Below, piece after piece: positions 38,829 through 48,446 of a stretch of 64,000 nt of DNA (position 1 is its first letter; the number at the start of each line of letters is the position of its first letter). Under the pieces are notes generated by a model. That model searched no databases. It had not been told where the DNA came from and was given only the letters and a program-made list of their open reading frames with translations. The DNA comes from Corynebacterium lactis. Lineage in GTDB: Bacteria > Actinomycetota > Actinomycetes > Mycobacteriales > Mycobacteriaceae. The DNA lies in NCBI RefSeq assembly GCF_900519355.1, contig NZ_ULHE01000005.1, forward strand, positions 186,001 through 250,000, in the 5' to 3' direction. The translations under genes and the position numbers were made by a program.

Positions 38829-39401
38829 CTACAGCTTGGCGGAGTCCTCCAATAGGTGCACTGCAAGCGACCAACCTGCGGACTCCGCGTGCCAGCCCGC
38901 CGCTGCTAGGCGCTGGTTAATCGCTTGCTTGGAGATGCCCAGCTCCGCAGCCGCCTCTACTTGGGTATAGCCCGCTCGAACCAATTGCGTCGCCTCGCGT
39001 CCCTCTGGCGAGCGTCGGGAAATGACGTGGTGCAGCAGGGTGAAGGCCGCACCGATGTCCTCAGCGCACGTCTTGCCGCGCGGGTTATCACTGCGAATCC
39101 TTGTCTTCACCGTTCCGGCCTTCCCGCCCTTACCGACGACGGCGCTTGCGGCAATCGCGGCCTCGTCGTCCTGCCCACGCGGGCAGATGCCGATGCCGAC
39201 GGCCCAGTCGCCTGCCGCGAGCAGTGCCAGCACCAGCGTCGTCACTCCGACCGCGCTGGTAGGTGCGGCACGCAGCTCCTCGATCCCTGAGACCTCTACT
39301 GTGCCGACGCCTTCCAGGCTCGAAAGCGCCTCAGCCGACATTCGCACGTGTTCGGCGCGGCGTGTCGAACGTCCCCTGTAGCGGGCAAAAACTGCGAACA
39401 T
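38829..39401 (-). CDS. HTH-containing hypothetical protein
   Basis: 190 residues from ATG 39401 (MFAVFARYRGRSTRRAEHV); a longer in-frame extension to 39530 overlaps the TVP38 gene and looks spurious. The C-terminal part has an HTH pattern, LVRAGYTQVEAAAELGISKQAINQRLAAAGW (about residues 143-173), while the hydrophobic middle (VGVTTLVLALLAAGDWAVGIGI) is more likely a buried fold than a membrane segment. A DNA-binding role is likely for the C-terminus only. It lies 16 nt downstream of the TVP38 stop, so it is probably co-transcribed with it. No specific family name can be given. Confidence 0.65.
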   Translation of the reverse strand: MFAVFARYRGRSTRRAEHVRMSAEALSSLEGVGTVEVSGIEELRAAPTSAVGVTTLVLALLAAGDWAVGIGICPRGQDDEAAIAASAVVGKGGKAGTVKTRIRSDNPRGKTCAEDIGAAFTLLHHVISRRSPEGREATQLVRAGYTQVEAAAELGISKQAINQRLAAAGWHAESAGWSLAVHLLEDSAKL

Positions 39402-39417
39402 AACCAACAGTCTAGCC

Positions 39418-40161
39418 CTATTCCTTGACATCTTCCCGATTGACACCGTCCGGGCTTGTGGCGTCCAGCCCGTCCACGATGTCCCTGTCTGCCGCGCCCC
39501 GCGATCCCGCGACGACGGGGAACTTCGCATCTGCCACCAGCCCCGCGATTCCGAGCGCTACCAGCAGTGCCGTTGCGACCGCGAAGCGGGCATCAAACCC
39601 GACGAGAAGGGCGTCGCCAAGCAGGACGACGGCGAGCGTATTCGGCGCCGATCCGACGGCGGTGGCGACCGCGTAGGGCGCCAGGCGGATGGACGACAGG
39701 CCGCACACGTAGTTCAGGAGGGAAAAGGGCACTCCGGCGATCATGCGCAATGACAACACGGTCAACCATCCGCGCTGTTCGAGGCGATAATCGAGGTCCA
39801 GCAGTCGCCGGTTGGTCAGATACTTTCGAAACCAATCACGCCCGAGGAAGCGCACGACCAGCAGCGACATCACCGCGGAGATCGTGGTCGCGGAGATGGC
39901 GAGAATGAACCCCGCCGCAGGCCCGAAGAGGATTCCGGAGGCGAGGGTGAAAACCGTGCGCGGAATGGGGAACTGAGTGAGGAAGACGTAGAGCCCGAAG
40001 TAGGCCACGGGAAACCACGGGCCGGCCTCATCGGACCACTGTCGGAGCGCGTCAACGGTGGGGACATCGTAAAACAGCACGAGCGCGAGTCCAACCAGGG
40101 CTATCACTCCGATAAGCAGTTTTTTGAAGCGCTGGGACGCGATCGCAGGGGCATTCTTCAC
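39418..40161 (-). CDS. TVP38/TMEM64-family (VTT domain) membrane protein
   Basis: 247 residues with about five or six membrane segments; the first is LLIGVIALVGLALVLFY. The VTT-domain signatures are GPAAGFILAISATTISAVMSLLVVRFLGRDWFRKYL and RMIAGVPFSLLNYVCGLSSIRLAPYAVATAVGSAPNTLAVVLLGDAL. It corresponds to Rv1491c, upstream of mutA as in mycobacteria. The family has been linked to lipid scrambling and membrane maintenance, but its role here is unknown. The C-terminal 25 residues are charged and cytoplasmic. Confidence 0.9.
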   Translation of the reverse strand: MKNAPAIASQRFKKLLIGVIALVGLALVLFYDVPTVDALRQWSDEAGPWFPVAYFGLYVFLTQFPIPRTVFTLASGILFGPAAGFILAISATTISAVMSLLVVRFLGRDWFRKYLTNRRLLDLDYRLEQRGWLTVLSLRMIAGVPFSLLNYVCGLSSIRLAPYAVATAVGSAPNTLAVVLLGDALLVGFDARFAVATALLVALGIAGLVADAKFPVVAGSRGAADRDIVDGLDATSPDGVNREDVKE

Positions 40162-40463
40162 CCATATGAGGTTACCGACGAAAACCGAGTAGCGGATGAC
40201 CTGGGGTTAGGCGTGGCGCCGTGGGAAACGGACGTGGCGCAGAGAACACCACTAGCCAAAATCATTACGATGGAAGACAAGGTCGCTATGCCTTTCTTGT
40301 GCAAAATCTAGTGACCCTTATCGATTATTGGAGGAAGTCACCGTTCTCACGGTTTCTGAGGGCTCCCGGAAACGCCGGTTTTGTCGCAGCCGGCTGTCGG
40401 ATTTGCCCATGGAGGCTCACCGAGGTGAGCGGGACTTAATACATGTAAGGGAGAAGGTCTGTC
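40162..40463 (+). promoter_or_regulatory. Upstream region of mutA
   Basis: A 302-bp gap between divergent TVP38 and mutA genes. GCTCACCGAGGTGAGC (40415-40430) is a self-complementary hairpin, and GGGAGAAGG precedes the GTG start. TAATAC (about 40437-40442) could be a -10. No cobalamin-riboswitch core motifs were seen. A 72-codon open frame (40221-40439) has no recognisable features and is probably chance. Confidence 0.3.
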
Positions 40464-42355
40464 GTGACTGACCGTACGACCCCCGAATCGCCTTCACCGC
40501 TGCCGCCGAACTTCGAGGAGCTTCAAACCTCCTGGTACAAGGCCGTGGCCAAGGTGTTCGCTAGGGTACGCAAGCAAGACATTGCAGATGTGCCGCTCGA
40601 TATCTGGAAGAAGCTAATCCAGACCACCTACGACGGAGTGGACGTCCGCCCGCTCTACACCCGCGCCGACGACCTCGGCGAAGCCCCTGCGCCTGGCCAG
40701 TTCCCGTTTACTCGCGGCGCCAAGGTCACCGATGACAACACCGACGGCTGGGCCGTTCGTGAGACCTTTGGCCGTCAGTACGCAGGCGAGGATGCTCTGG
40801 ACCCGAAGGCCGTCAACGAGACTCTGCTGACGGCCCTGGAAAACGGCACCACCGATATCCGCCTGGATTTCACGGGTTCGCTGGCCGCCGCCGACGTTGC
40901 GGCGCTGCTGAACAACGTCTATGTTGACCTGGCCCCGATTGCCGTCAACGCCGGTTCGAAGGTCTCCGAGGTTGCTGAAGCCCTCTTTGCGCATATTGAC
41001 TCCGCTGCTCCGGCAAACCCGGACGGCGTCGCAGTCGAGCTCGGCGCCGCTCCTCTGACCTCCGCCTTCGCCCAGATTGACGACGTCTCGCTGGACGACG
41101 CCGTCGCCCTCGCGGTCACGGCCGCCAAGCGTCCCGGCTCGACCCGGGCCCTCCTGGTCGACGGTGTTGCGCTGTCCAACCTGGGCGCCACCAACATCCA
41201 GGAAATCGGCTACAGCCTCGCCGTCGGCGTCGCGTACCTGCGCGCGCTGACCGAGGCGGGGCTCTCCGCGGAGGAGGCTCTCGGCCAAATTTCCTTCCGC
41301 TTCGCAGCGACGGATGATCAGTTCGACACCATTGCGAAGTTCCGCGCGGCCCGCACTCTGTGGGCCCGCGTTGCTGAGGTCCTCGGCGCTCCCGAGCCGG
41401 CCGTGCGCCGATGCACGCGGTCACCGCACCGGTAATGTTCAGCCAGCGCGACCCGTGGGTCAACATGCTGCGCGTGACCGTTGCCGCTTTCGCCGCGGGC
41501 GTCGGCGGCGCGACTTCCGTGGAGGTCCTGCCGTTCGACTACGCCATCGAGGGCGGCCAGCCGAACGTCTCCGCGACGTTCAAGGCCCGCATCGCGCGCA
41601 ACACCAATCTGCTGCTGATGGAGGAGTCGCACCTCGGCTACGTCGCCGACCCGGCCGGTGGTTCCTACTTCATCGAGAACCTGACCGACGAGCTCGAAGC
41701 CAAGGCCTGGGACATCTTCACCAAGACCGAGGCCGCCGGCGGTTTCGCCGCTACTACCTCGGACGTCCAGGCTGCCCTGGACGCATCGTGGGAGGCCCGT
41801 CGCGCCGATATTGCGCACCGACGCACCAAGGTCACGGCCATCAACGAGTTCCCGAATCTCCTTGAGGCTCCGCTTGCGCCCGAGGCGCGTCCTGAGGGCG
41901 AGAAGATTCGCCGCTGGGCCAGCGACTTCGAGGCCCTGCGCAACCGCTCGGACGACTTCCTGGCCGCTAATGGCCGTCGCCCGCTGATCGGCATGCTGCC
42001 GCTCGGCCCGCTGGCCAAGCACAACATCCGCACCGGCTTCACCTCGAACTTGCTGGCCTCCGGCGGCATTGAGGTCGTCAACCCTGGCCAGGTCGTCCCG
42101 GGTGAGCAGGCCTTTACCGAGGCCGTCGCCGCGTCCCCGATTGTGGTGCTGTGCGCCGCCGATGGCGAGTACGAGGCCTCCGGCCCGGCCGCCGTCGAGG
42201 CCGCTCGCGCTGCGGGCGCCAAGGAGGTCCTGGTCGCTGGCTCCGCAAAGAGCTTCGCCGACGTCGACGAGGCGGCCCGCCCCGACGGATACCTCAACAT
42301 GACCATCGATGCTGTCGCGGAACTGTCCCGACTGCTCAATGAACTGGGAGCGTGA
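40464..42355 (+). CDS. mutA: Methylmalonyl-CoA mutase small subunit, frameshifted
   Basis: Non-B12-binding subunit partner of MutB in methylmalonyl-CoA/succinyl-CoA interconversion. The N-terminal half ends in [19 protein letters not shown], with the frame lost at about 41394-41400; one restored G (GAGCCGGCC to GAGGCCGGCC) gives [29 protein letters not shown]. This continues to the normal end, [10 protein letters not shown], at 42355. Corrected length is about 631 residues, normal for the family. The 3' portion includes the degenerate B12-domain-like region. It is followed 8 nt later by mutB. MutB and MeaB are also present, so a functional operon is expected. Confidence 0.9.
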
Positions 42356-42363
42356 AGGAAGAA

Positions 42364-44583
42364 ATGACCACCATCCCAAACTTCGCTGATATTTCCCGCA
42401 AGACCGACGACGCTGCCGCCCCCACCAACAAGGCCGCCGCAGCAGAGGCCGGGGAAGTCTGGACCATCCCGGAGGGCATCGACGTCAAGCGCGTCTACGA
42501 GCGCGCCGACCGCGAGTCTGCCGCCGCCGAGGGGCACCCGGTGGATTCGTTCCCGGGTATCGCCCCGTTCATGCGTGGCCCGTACCCGACGATGTACACG
42601 AACCAGCCGTGGACGATTCGCCAGTACGCAGGTTTCTCCACCGCTGCTGAGTCCAACGCGTTCTACCGCCGCAACCTGGCCGCTGGACAGAAGGGCCTGT
42701 CGGTCGCTTTCGACCTGGCTACCCACCGCGGTTACGACTCCGACAACCCCCGCGTGACCGGTGACGTCGGCATGGCCGGTGTGGCCATCGACTCCATCTA
42801 CGACATGCGAGAGCTCTTCCAGGGCATCGACCTGGGTGGCGTGTCCGTGTCCATGACCATGAACGGCGCCGTGCTGCCGATTCTGGCCATGTACATCGTC
42901 ACCGCCGAGGAGCAGGGCGTCGCGCCGGAGCAGCTACGTGGCACGATCCAGAACGACATCCTCAAGGAGTTCATGGTTCGTAACACCTACATCTACCCGC
43001 CGAAACCGTCGATGCGAATCATCTCCTCGATCTTCGAGTTCACCTCGGCTCGCATGCCGCTGTTCAACTCGATTTCGATCTCCGGCTACCACATCCAGGA
43101 GGCCGGTGCTACCGCCGACCTGGAGCTCGCCTACACGCTTGCCGACGGCGTCGAGTACATCCGCGCGGGCATCGACGCGGGCCTGGATGTCGATAAGTTC
43201 GCTCCGCGCCTGTCCTTCTTCTGGGGCATCTCGATGAACACCTTCACCGAGATTGCGAAGCTCCGTGCAGGCCGTATCCTGTGGTCCGAGCTAGTGGGTA
43301 AGTTCTCCCCGAAGAACCCGAAGTCGCAGTCCCTGCGTACTCACTCGCAGACCTCCGGCTGGTCCCTGACCGCCCAGGACGTCTACAACAACGTCGCCCG
43401 TACCTGCATCGAGGCAATGGCCGCGACCCAGGGCCACACCCAGTCGCTGCACACCAACGCCCTCGACGAGGCTCTGGCTCTGCCGACGGACTTCTCCGCC
43501 CGCATCGCCCGTAACACCCAGCTGCTGCTGCAGCAGGAGTCCAACACTACGCGTCCGGTTGACCCGTGGGCTGGCTCCTACTACATCGAGTGGCTGACCA
43601 ACGAGCTGGTCAAGCGCGCCCGCCAGCACATCGAGGAGGTCGAGGAGGCCGGCGGCATGGCCCAGGCCACCATCGAGGGCATCCCGAAGCTGCGCATCGA
43701 GGAGGCGGCAGCCCGCACCCAGGCCCGCATCGACTCCGGCCGCCAGGCCCTGATCGGTGTGAACAAGTACCAGGTCGAAGAGGACGAGGCCATTGAGGTC
43801 CTCAAGGTCGAGAACTCCCGCGTCCGCCAGGAGCAGATCGACAAGCTCCACCGCCTGCGCCACGAGCGCGACGAGGAAGAGGTCCAGCGCTGCCTGGCAG
43901 CTCTGACCGACGCCTGCCGCAACCCCGGCGAGCCGGGCGACCTGGACAAGAACCTGCTGAAGCTGGCCGTCGACTGTGCCCGCGCGATGGCCTCCATCGG
44001 CGAGATTTCCGACGCCATGGAAGAGGTCTTCGGCCGTCACCAGGCTGAGATCCGCACGCTGTCCGGCGTCTACAAGGACGAGGTCGGCAAGGAGGGAACC
44101 GTGTCCAACGTTTCCAAGGCCATCGCAATGGCCGACAAGTTTGAGGAGCAGGAAGGTCGCCGCCCGCGTATCTACCTGGCCAAGATGGGCCAGGACGGTC
44201 ACGACCGTGGTCAGAAGGTCATCGCGTCCGCCTACGCCGACCTCGGCATGGACGTCGACGTGGGACCGCTGTTCCAGACTCCGGAGGAGGCCGCCAAGTC
44301 GGCTGTCGACTCCGACGTCCACGTGGTGGGCGTTTCCTCGCTGGCCGCAGGCCACCTGACTCTGGTTCCAGCTCTGCGCGAGGAGCTGGCGAAGCTGGGC
44401 CGCGAGGACATCATGATCGTCGTCGGTGGCGTCATCCCGCCGGGCGATTTCCAGGAGCTCTACGACGACGGCGCCGCGGCGATCTACCCGCCGGGTACCG
44501 TCATCGCGGACGCGGCAATTGACATGCTCACGAAGCTCTCCGCAGATCTGGGCATCGATCTTTCCGTGGACGAAGAGTCCTAA
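42364..44583 (+). CDS. mutB: Methylmalonyl-CoA mutase large subunit
   Basis: Catalytic, adenosylcobalamin-binding subunit of 739 residues. The substrate domain has [29 protein letters not shown] and [13 protein letters not shown]. The C-terminal cobalamin domain has [32 protein letters not shown], with the DxHxxG histidine at about residue 612, and [15 protein letters not shown]. The start is ATG 42364 with GAAGGAAG upstream; an earlier in-frame GTG at 42352 overlaps the mutA stop codon. It is uninterrupted, unlike mutA and meaB on either side. Confidence 0.97.
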   Translation: MTTIPNFADISRKTDDAAAPTNKAAAAEAGEVWTIPEGIDVKRVYERADRESAAAEGHPVDSFPGIAPFMRGPYPTMYTNQPWTIRQYAGFSTAAESNAFYRRNLAAGQKGLSVAFDLATHRGYDSDNPRVTGDVGMAGVAIDSIYDMRELFQGIDLGGVSVSMTMNGAVLPILAMYIVTAEEQGVAPEQLRGTIQNDILKEFMVRNTYIYPPKPSMRIISSIFEFTSARMPLFNSISISGYHIQEAGATADLELAYTLADGVEYIRAGIDAGLDVDKFAPRLSFFWGISMNTFTEIAKLRAGRILWSELVGKFSPKNPKSQSLRTHSQTSGWSLTAQDVYNNVARTCIEAMAATQGHTQSLHTNALDEALALPTDFSARIARNTQLLLQQESNTTRPVDPWAGSYYIEWLTNELVKRARQHIEEVEEAGGMAQATIEGIPKLRIEEAAARTQARIDSGRQALIGVNKYQVEEDEAIEVLKVENSRVRQEQIDKLHRLRHERDEEEVQRCLAALTDACRNPGEPGDLDKNLLKLAVDCARAMASIGEISDAMEEVFGRHQAEIRTLSGVYKDEVGKEGTVSNVSKAIAMADKFEEQEGRRPRIYLAKMGQDGHDRGQKVIASAYADLGMDVDVGPLFQTPEEAAKSAVDSDVHVVGVSSLAAGHLTLVPALREELAKLGREDIMIVVGGVIPPGDFQELYDDGAAAIYPPGTVIADAAIDMLTKLSADLGIDLSVDEES

Positions 44584-44595
44584 AACCCACTTGTG

Positions 44596-44641
44596 ACGCG
44601 CCACGCCGACTAGTTGCCGACTAGTTTTCGGCGGGGCGCGT
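44596..44641 (+). terminator. Hairpin after mutB containing a tandem repeat
   Basis: ACGCGCC (44596-44602) pairs with GGCGCGT (44635-44641), and an inner CGCCGA/TCGGCG pair extends it. GCCGACTAGTT is repeated twice in the loop. There is a short TTGT after the stem, so termination may be partial; meaB begins 49 nt later. Confidence 0.5.
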
Positions 44642-44689
44642 TGTCTGTAAAAGCGTTGCTGGATGCAAGCGTTGTTGGAAGAAGTAGCA

Positions 44690-45789
44690 ATGAACGACTT
44701 TCTTGAAGAAAACCTGGGCACCCTAGTCACCACTGCAGGAACGGTCATCCAGGGAAAGACTGCGGTCGCTCCCGAAGTTGTCCGCCGCGCGCGCGCCGCA
44801 TTGACGTTGACGACCTTTTCGAGGGCGTGCGCGCCGGAAACCGCACCAAGTTGGCACGGGCCATTACGCTGCTGGAGTCGTCGGCACCTGCGCACAAGGT
44901 GTTGGCTCAGGAGCTTCTAGTGAAGTTGCTGCCGTTTTCCGGCAAGGCGATGCGCGTCGGTCTCACCGGCGTCCCCGGCGTGGGTAAGTCGACCACCATC
45001 GAGACCCTGGGCATGCACCTGATTGAGCAGGGGCACCGAGTCGCCGTCCTGGCCATCGACCCCTCATCGACGAAATCCCGCGGCTCCATCCTCGGCGATA
45101 AGACGCGCATGGCTAACCTCTCGGCACGCGACGAGGCCTTCATCCGGCCCTCGCCGTCGGCAGGCACGCTCGGTGGCGTCGCCAAGGCGACCCGCGAGGC
45201 GATGGTCGTGTTGGAGGCCGCGGGTTTCGACATCGTGATCGTGGAAACCGTCGGCGTCGGCCAGTCCGAGGTTGCGGTCGCGCAGATGGTGGACACATTC
45301 GCGTTCCTGGCGCTGGCGGGCGCCGGAGACCAGCTCCAGGGCATCAAGAAGGGTGTGCTGGAGATGGCCGACGTCATCACCATCAACAAGGCCGATGGCC
45401 AAAACCTGCGGCCTGCCAAGCGGGCCGCGCGTGACCTCGCCACCGCCATGAAGATGGTCCGCCAGCCCGACCAGATCTGGACGCCCCCGGTACTGACGAT
45501 GTCGGCGCTGGAGGGCGACGGAGTCGAGAAGTTCTGGAACGCCATCGAGGATCACGTTAAGGCCATGCACGAGGCCAAGCTATTTGATGAGAGGCGCGCT
45601 GGGCAGCAGATCAAGTGGATGTGGTCGATGGTGCACGAGACCCTGCTGCAGCGCCTCAACACCAACGAAGCTGTCCAGGAGGAGAGCACCTTGGTGGAAA
45701 AGCAGTTGCGCTCCGGCCAGCTGACCCCGACGCTCGCCGCCGAGCGGATCATGAATGCCTTCGACCAGTCGAGGGGAGCCGACAACTAA
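44690..45789 (+). CDS. meaB: Methylmalonyl-CoA mutase GTPase chaperone MeaB, frameshifted
   Basis: G3E-family GTPase that protects and loads B12 into the mutase. The Walker A GVPGVGKSTTIETLG, the switch-region DPSSTKSRGSILGDKTRM, VETVGVGQSEVAVAQMVDTF and NKADGQN motifs are intact. The frame is lost at about 44795-44801: one added base joins PEVVRRARA to IDVDDLFEGVRAGNRTKLARAITLLESS. The start is ATG 44690 after GGAAGAAG. Corrected length is about 366 residues, slightly above the usual 310-340 owing to an N-terminal extension. The mutAB–meaB order matches Rv1492–Rv1496 without the mazEF pair that lies between them there. Confidence 0.88.
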
Positions 45790-45811
45790 ACACGCCCCCG
45801 AAATAATCGAC

Positions 45812-45860
45812 TAAAGCCGCGCACCGCAACCGACTGATCAGGTTGCGGTGCGCGGCTTTA
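45812..45860 (+). terminator. Perfect 20-bp hairpin terminator
   Basis: TAAAGCCGCGCACCGCAACC (45812-45831) and GGTTGCGGTGCGCGGCTTTA (45841-45860) are exact complements with a 9-nt loop. It lies between convergent meaB and the ArsR gene and can act in both directions. Confidence 0.9.
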
Positions 45861-45936
45861 CGTCGTAAAGCGACAAAGTGGGGGGACGAAGGCACGGTCT
45901 CAGCCACAGAAAGCGCAACCCGAGCCCCCGGCGGGG

Positions 45937-46272
45937 CTAGCCTTGCAAGCGGTGATGCGGGGGCTGATCGTAGAGCGTGTGCTCCGCGAAGTGCAGTGCA
46001 TTGATGACGAGGCTGGTAAGGTGCTCATCCGGCTGACTGTAGAAGCAGGACGTGCCTTCCTTGCGGGTCTCCACCATGTTAGCCATGCGCAACTTCGCCA
46101 GGTGCTGAGAGACGGCGGGCACGGGGCGTCCGAGTTCCTCGGCGATTGCTCCGACCGACATCTCGCCCTCATGGAGGAGAGCGAGGATAGAAAGCCGGGT
46201 CTTATCGGCCATGAGCCGGAGGACGCCCGCTGCAACGTCAAGTTCATTGCTGCTTGGCGCTTTCACAATCAT
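45937..46272 (-). CDS. ArsR/SmtB-family metalloregulator
   Basis: 111 residues, winged helix (MADKTRLSILALLHEGEMSVGAIAEELGRPVPAVSQHLAKLRMANMVETRKEGTSCFYSQ). The C-terminal helix carries D, H and H at positions resembling the alpha-5 zinc site of CzrA/SmtB proteins (PDEHLTSLVINALHFAEH), but the site corresponding to the third CzrA ligand is Phe, with a His shifted by one. A metal role is therefore likely but not certain. RBS AGGAAG upstream. No metal exporter lies beside it; the cls gene is divergent, about 260 bp away. Confidence 0.85.
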   Translation of the reverse strand: MIVKAPSSNELDVAAGVLRLMADKTRLSILALLHEGEMSVGAIAEELGRPVPAVSQHLAKLRMANMVETRKEGTSCFYSQPDEHLTSLVINALHFAEHTLYDQPPHHRLQG

Positions 46273-46531
46273 GTAAAGGCCGCTTCCTTTCGGTTTTTCA
46301 CGTCGGTGTGCTGGTCGATAGCTCCGCTAAAAGCGCCGGTACCTGCGCTCATCCCCATCGACTTTACTCGGAATTCCCAATGGTTGCGTAAGCATCTAGG
46401 TATCCACCCAGCTAACTATTCAATGCACCCAACATTATCGAGTTTGGCGATGATTTTCAACATGGTTCATAGGGCACCCTAACACCGGCTCGAGGGGCGC
46501 TTCGAGCAGTGCGTTCAGTACTATCGAATTC
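46273..46531 (+). promoter_or_regulatory. arsR/cls divergent region with leaderless cls promoter
   Basis: TACTAT (46519-46524) lies exactly 7 nt before the cls ATG, which fits a leaderless transcript. No convincing SmtB-type operator was found in the 259-bp gap, and there is no other gene. Confidence 0.45.
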
Positions 46532-48028
46532 ATGGAATGGATCTTCGGCGCCTACACGTGGATCTCGCAGGATATGACCTGGTGGCAGATTGCCCTGTTC
46601 ATCCTCGACTACGCAATTAAGTTCGTCGCCATCGGCTGGGTGCCCGAAAATCGCAACCCGTCTGCGTCCACCGCGTGGCTGCTCCTCATCCTCCTGATCC
46701 CGTTCCTCGGCCTGCCGCTGTTCCTTCTCCTCGGCTCGCAGCAAATCACCGGTCGCCGCCACCAGGTGCAGGCACTCGCGCACGACCTCATCCGCGAGCG
46801 CACCGCGCACCTGCCCGACGTTCCTGACGACGTCCCCCTGTCGGACGACGTCGTGGGCACTTTCAAGCTCTCCAGGCTCCTGACGGGGATGCCTGCAGTA
46901 GCAAGCACCGAGATGGGCATTTTCACAACCTTCGACGACTCCGTCCGGCGCATGGTGGAGGTCATCGATGCAGCCGAGAAGTCGGTCCACGTACAGTCCT
47001 ATATCTTCGCCCTCGACGATAAGACGGAACCCCTGGTCCAGGCGCTCGAGAGAGCTCACAACAGGGGAGTAGAGGTCAAGGTCCTGGTGGACCCGATTGG
47101 GTCCTGGAAGTACCCGGGTTACTACAAGCTAAAGAAGCGGCTGAACTCGTCGAAGATTCCCTGGCATCCGATGCTCCCCATCAGCCTGGTCAAACTCACC
47201 TGGCGTCGATTGGATCTGCGCAACCACCGCAAGCTGATCGTGGTCGATGCCAAGACCGTGTTCATGGGCTCGCAAAATCTGATTGAACCGGGGTACCAGT
47301 TGGCGAAGAATCACCGGTCGGGGCGCGAATGGGTCGATACTTGGATCGAACTCTCCGGCGACGTCGCTCTTGCATTCGATGCCGTCTTCGCGGTCGACTG
47401 GACCAGCGAGATCTACGACACCCCGGAGGCGCCCGAGGCGGAGCAGATCGAGGCCCCTCTCGACGATAACGCCGGGCGCAATATCGTACAGGTGCTGCCC
47501 TCTGGCCCCGGCTTTACCACCGAGCCCAACCTGCGAGTGTTCAACAACATGATCTACCAGGCCCACAAGCGCTTGCTCGTGGTCAGCCCGTACTTTGTCC
47601 CGGACGAGTCCCTGCTCATGGCCCTGACGTCGGCAGCGTACGGCGGAGTAGATGTGCAGCTCTTCGTCAACGAAAAATCGGACCAGTTCATGGTCGGGCA
47701 CGCCCAACAGTCCTACTACCACGCGCTGCTCGAGGCGGGTGTGAAAATCTTCCGCTATCCAGCCCCTCGGGTTTTGCATTCGAAGTACATGATCATTGAC
47801 GACCAGATGGCCATGTTCGGCTCGTCCAACCTGGATATGCGCTCCTTCGGCCTGAACTACGAGGTCACGCTCATCGCCGCCAAGGGCTCGATTGTGGACA
47901 AACTCATTTCGCTTACCGACGACTACCGTGCCGCATCGACCCTGCTCACCTCGGAGGAGTGGGAGAAGCGCCCATTCCGCCAGCGATACCTGGACTCGGT
48001 GTTCAGGTTGACCTCGGCGCTGCAGTAG
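46532..48028 (+). CDS. cls: Cardiolipin synthase (phospholipase D type)
   Basis: 498 residues. Two N-terminal membrane segments (about 10-30 and 45-70: WLLLILLIPFLGLPLFLLLG) are followed by two HKD motifs, HRKLIVVDAKTVFMGSQN (about residue 231) and HSKYMIIDDQMAMFGSSN (about residue 415), both with the full HxKxxxxD pattern. It makes cardiolipin from phosphatidylglycerol at the membrane. Length is standard for bacterial ClsA-type enzymes. Terminates at the hairpin shared with the tRNA gene. Confidence 0.95.
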   Translation: MEWIFGAYTWISQDMTWWQIALFILDYAIKFVAIGWVPENRNPSASTAWLLLILLIPFLGLPLFLLLGSQQITGRRHQVQALAHDLIRERTAHLPDVPDDVPLSDDVVGTFKLSRLLTGMPAVASTEMGIFTTFDDSVRRMVEVIDAAEKSVHVQSYIFALDDKTEPLVQALERAHNRGVEVKVLVDPIGSWKYPGYYKLKKRLNSSKIPWHPMLPISLVKLTWRRLDLRNHRKLIVVDAKTVFMGSQNLIEPGYQLAKNHRSGREWVDTWIELSGDVALAFDAVFAVDWTSEIYDTPEAPEAEQIEAPLDDNAGRNIVQVLPSGPGFTTEPNLRVFNNMIYQAHKRLLVVSPYFVPDESLLMALTSAAYGGVDVQLFVNEKSDQFMVGHAQQSYYHALLEAGVKIFRYPAPRVLHSKYMIIDDQMAMFGSSNLDMRSFGLNYEVTLIAAKGSIVDKLISLTDDYRAASTLLTSEEWEKRPFRQRYLDSVFRLTSALQ

Positions 48029-48146
48029 TGGCGCGCGCTAACGTGGCACAGCCGCATTGACACAGTAGACATGTGTGCGCGTACGGGCGTTCACCGCGAG
48101 TCCGCCTTGCGCTGGCTGCCCCCAGCCCAGCGGAGGGAAAGATAGC

Positions 48147-48188
48147 AAAAAGTCCCGGGACCTCGTTCAACGACGTCTCGGGACTTTT
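48147..48188. terminator. Bidirectional terminator between cls and tRNA-Leu
   Basis: AAAAGTCCCGGGAC (48147-48160) and GTCTCGGGACTTTT (about 48175-48188) form a 14-bp stem with one G·U pair, with A and T runs at both ends. It fits termination of cls rightwards and tRNA-Leu leftwards. Confidence 0.85.
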
Positions 48189-48194
48189 CTATTG

Positions 48195-48280
48195 TGTCCG
48201 GAGGGGGACTTGAACCCCCACGCCCGTTAATAGGGCACTAGCACCTCAAGCTAGCGCGTCTGCCATTCCGCCACCCGGAC
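48195..48280 (-). tRNA. tRNA-Leu(GAG)
   Basis: The 86-nt minus-strand gene has acceptor stem GTCCGGG/(C)TCCGGAC, D-arm GCGGAATGGCAGACGC, anticodon stem CTAGC/GCTAG with the loop TTGAGGT (anticodon GAG, reading CUC/CUU leucine codons), a long variable arm typical of leucine tRNAs and a T-arm GTTCAAGTCC. The discriminator base is A; CCA is not encoded. Confidence 0.95.
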
Positions 48281-48446
48281 AAGGTGTTGGGCACTTCCGT
48301 GCTGACCTGAGATACTGTATCGCGAGTGCCCAAAAGAACACAAATCAGCAGGTCAACAGACAATTTCAACGGCGTAATTTAAATGGTGATGGCATTTGCG
48401 CGGAAATTGAATGCACGGGGATAGAAAAGTATGCAGACTGGTAGCT
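48281..48446 (+). promoter_or_regulatory. Upstream region of the PEBP gene
   Basis: This 166-bp stretch lies between the tRNA 5' end and the PEBP gene. It should hold the minus-strand tRNA promoter near 48290-48330 and the PEBP promoter. GATACTGTAT (about 48311-48320) is a plausible -10-like element, but no operator stood out. Confidence 0.3.

Noticed and set aside
38829..39530. A longer version of the HTH gene starting at 39530.
   Set aside because: The extra 43 residues are Arg/Ser-rich without similarity and overlap the TVP38 coding region; the start at 39401 fits better.
40221..40439. A 72-codon frame upstream of mutA.
   Set aside because: No ribosome site, family pattern or conserved start; it lies in the mutA promoter gap.
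46273..46518. An SmtB-type operator between the ArsR gene and cls.
   Set aside because: Short TTCA repeats were seen, but none forms the expected 12-2-12 inverted repeat.
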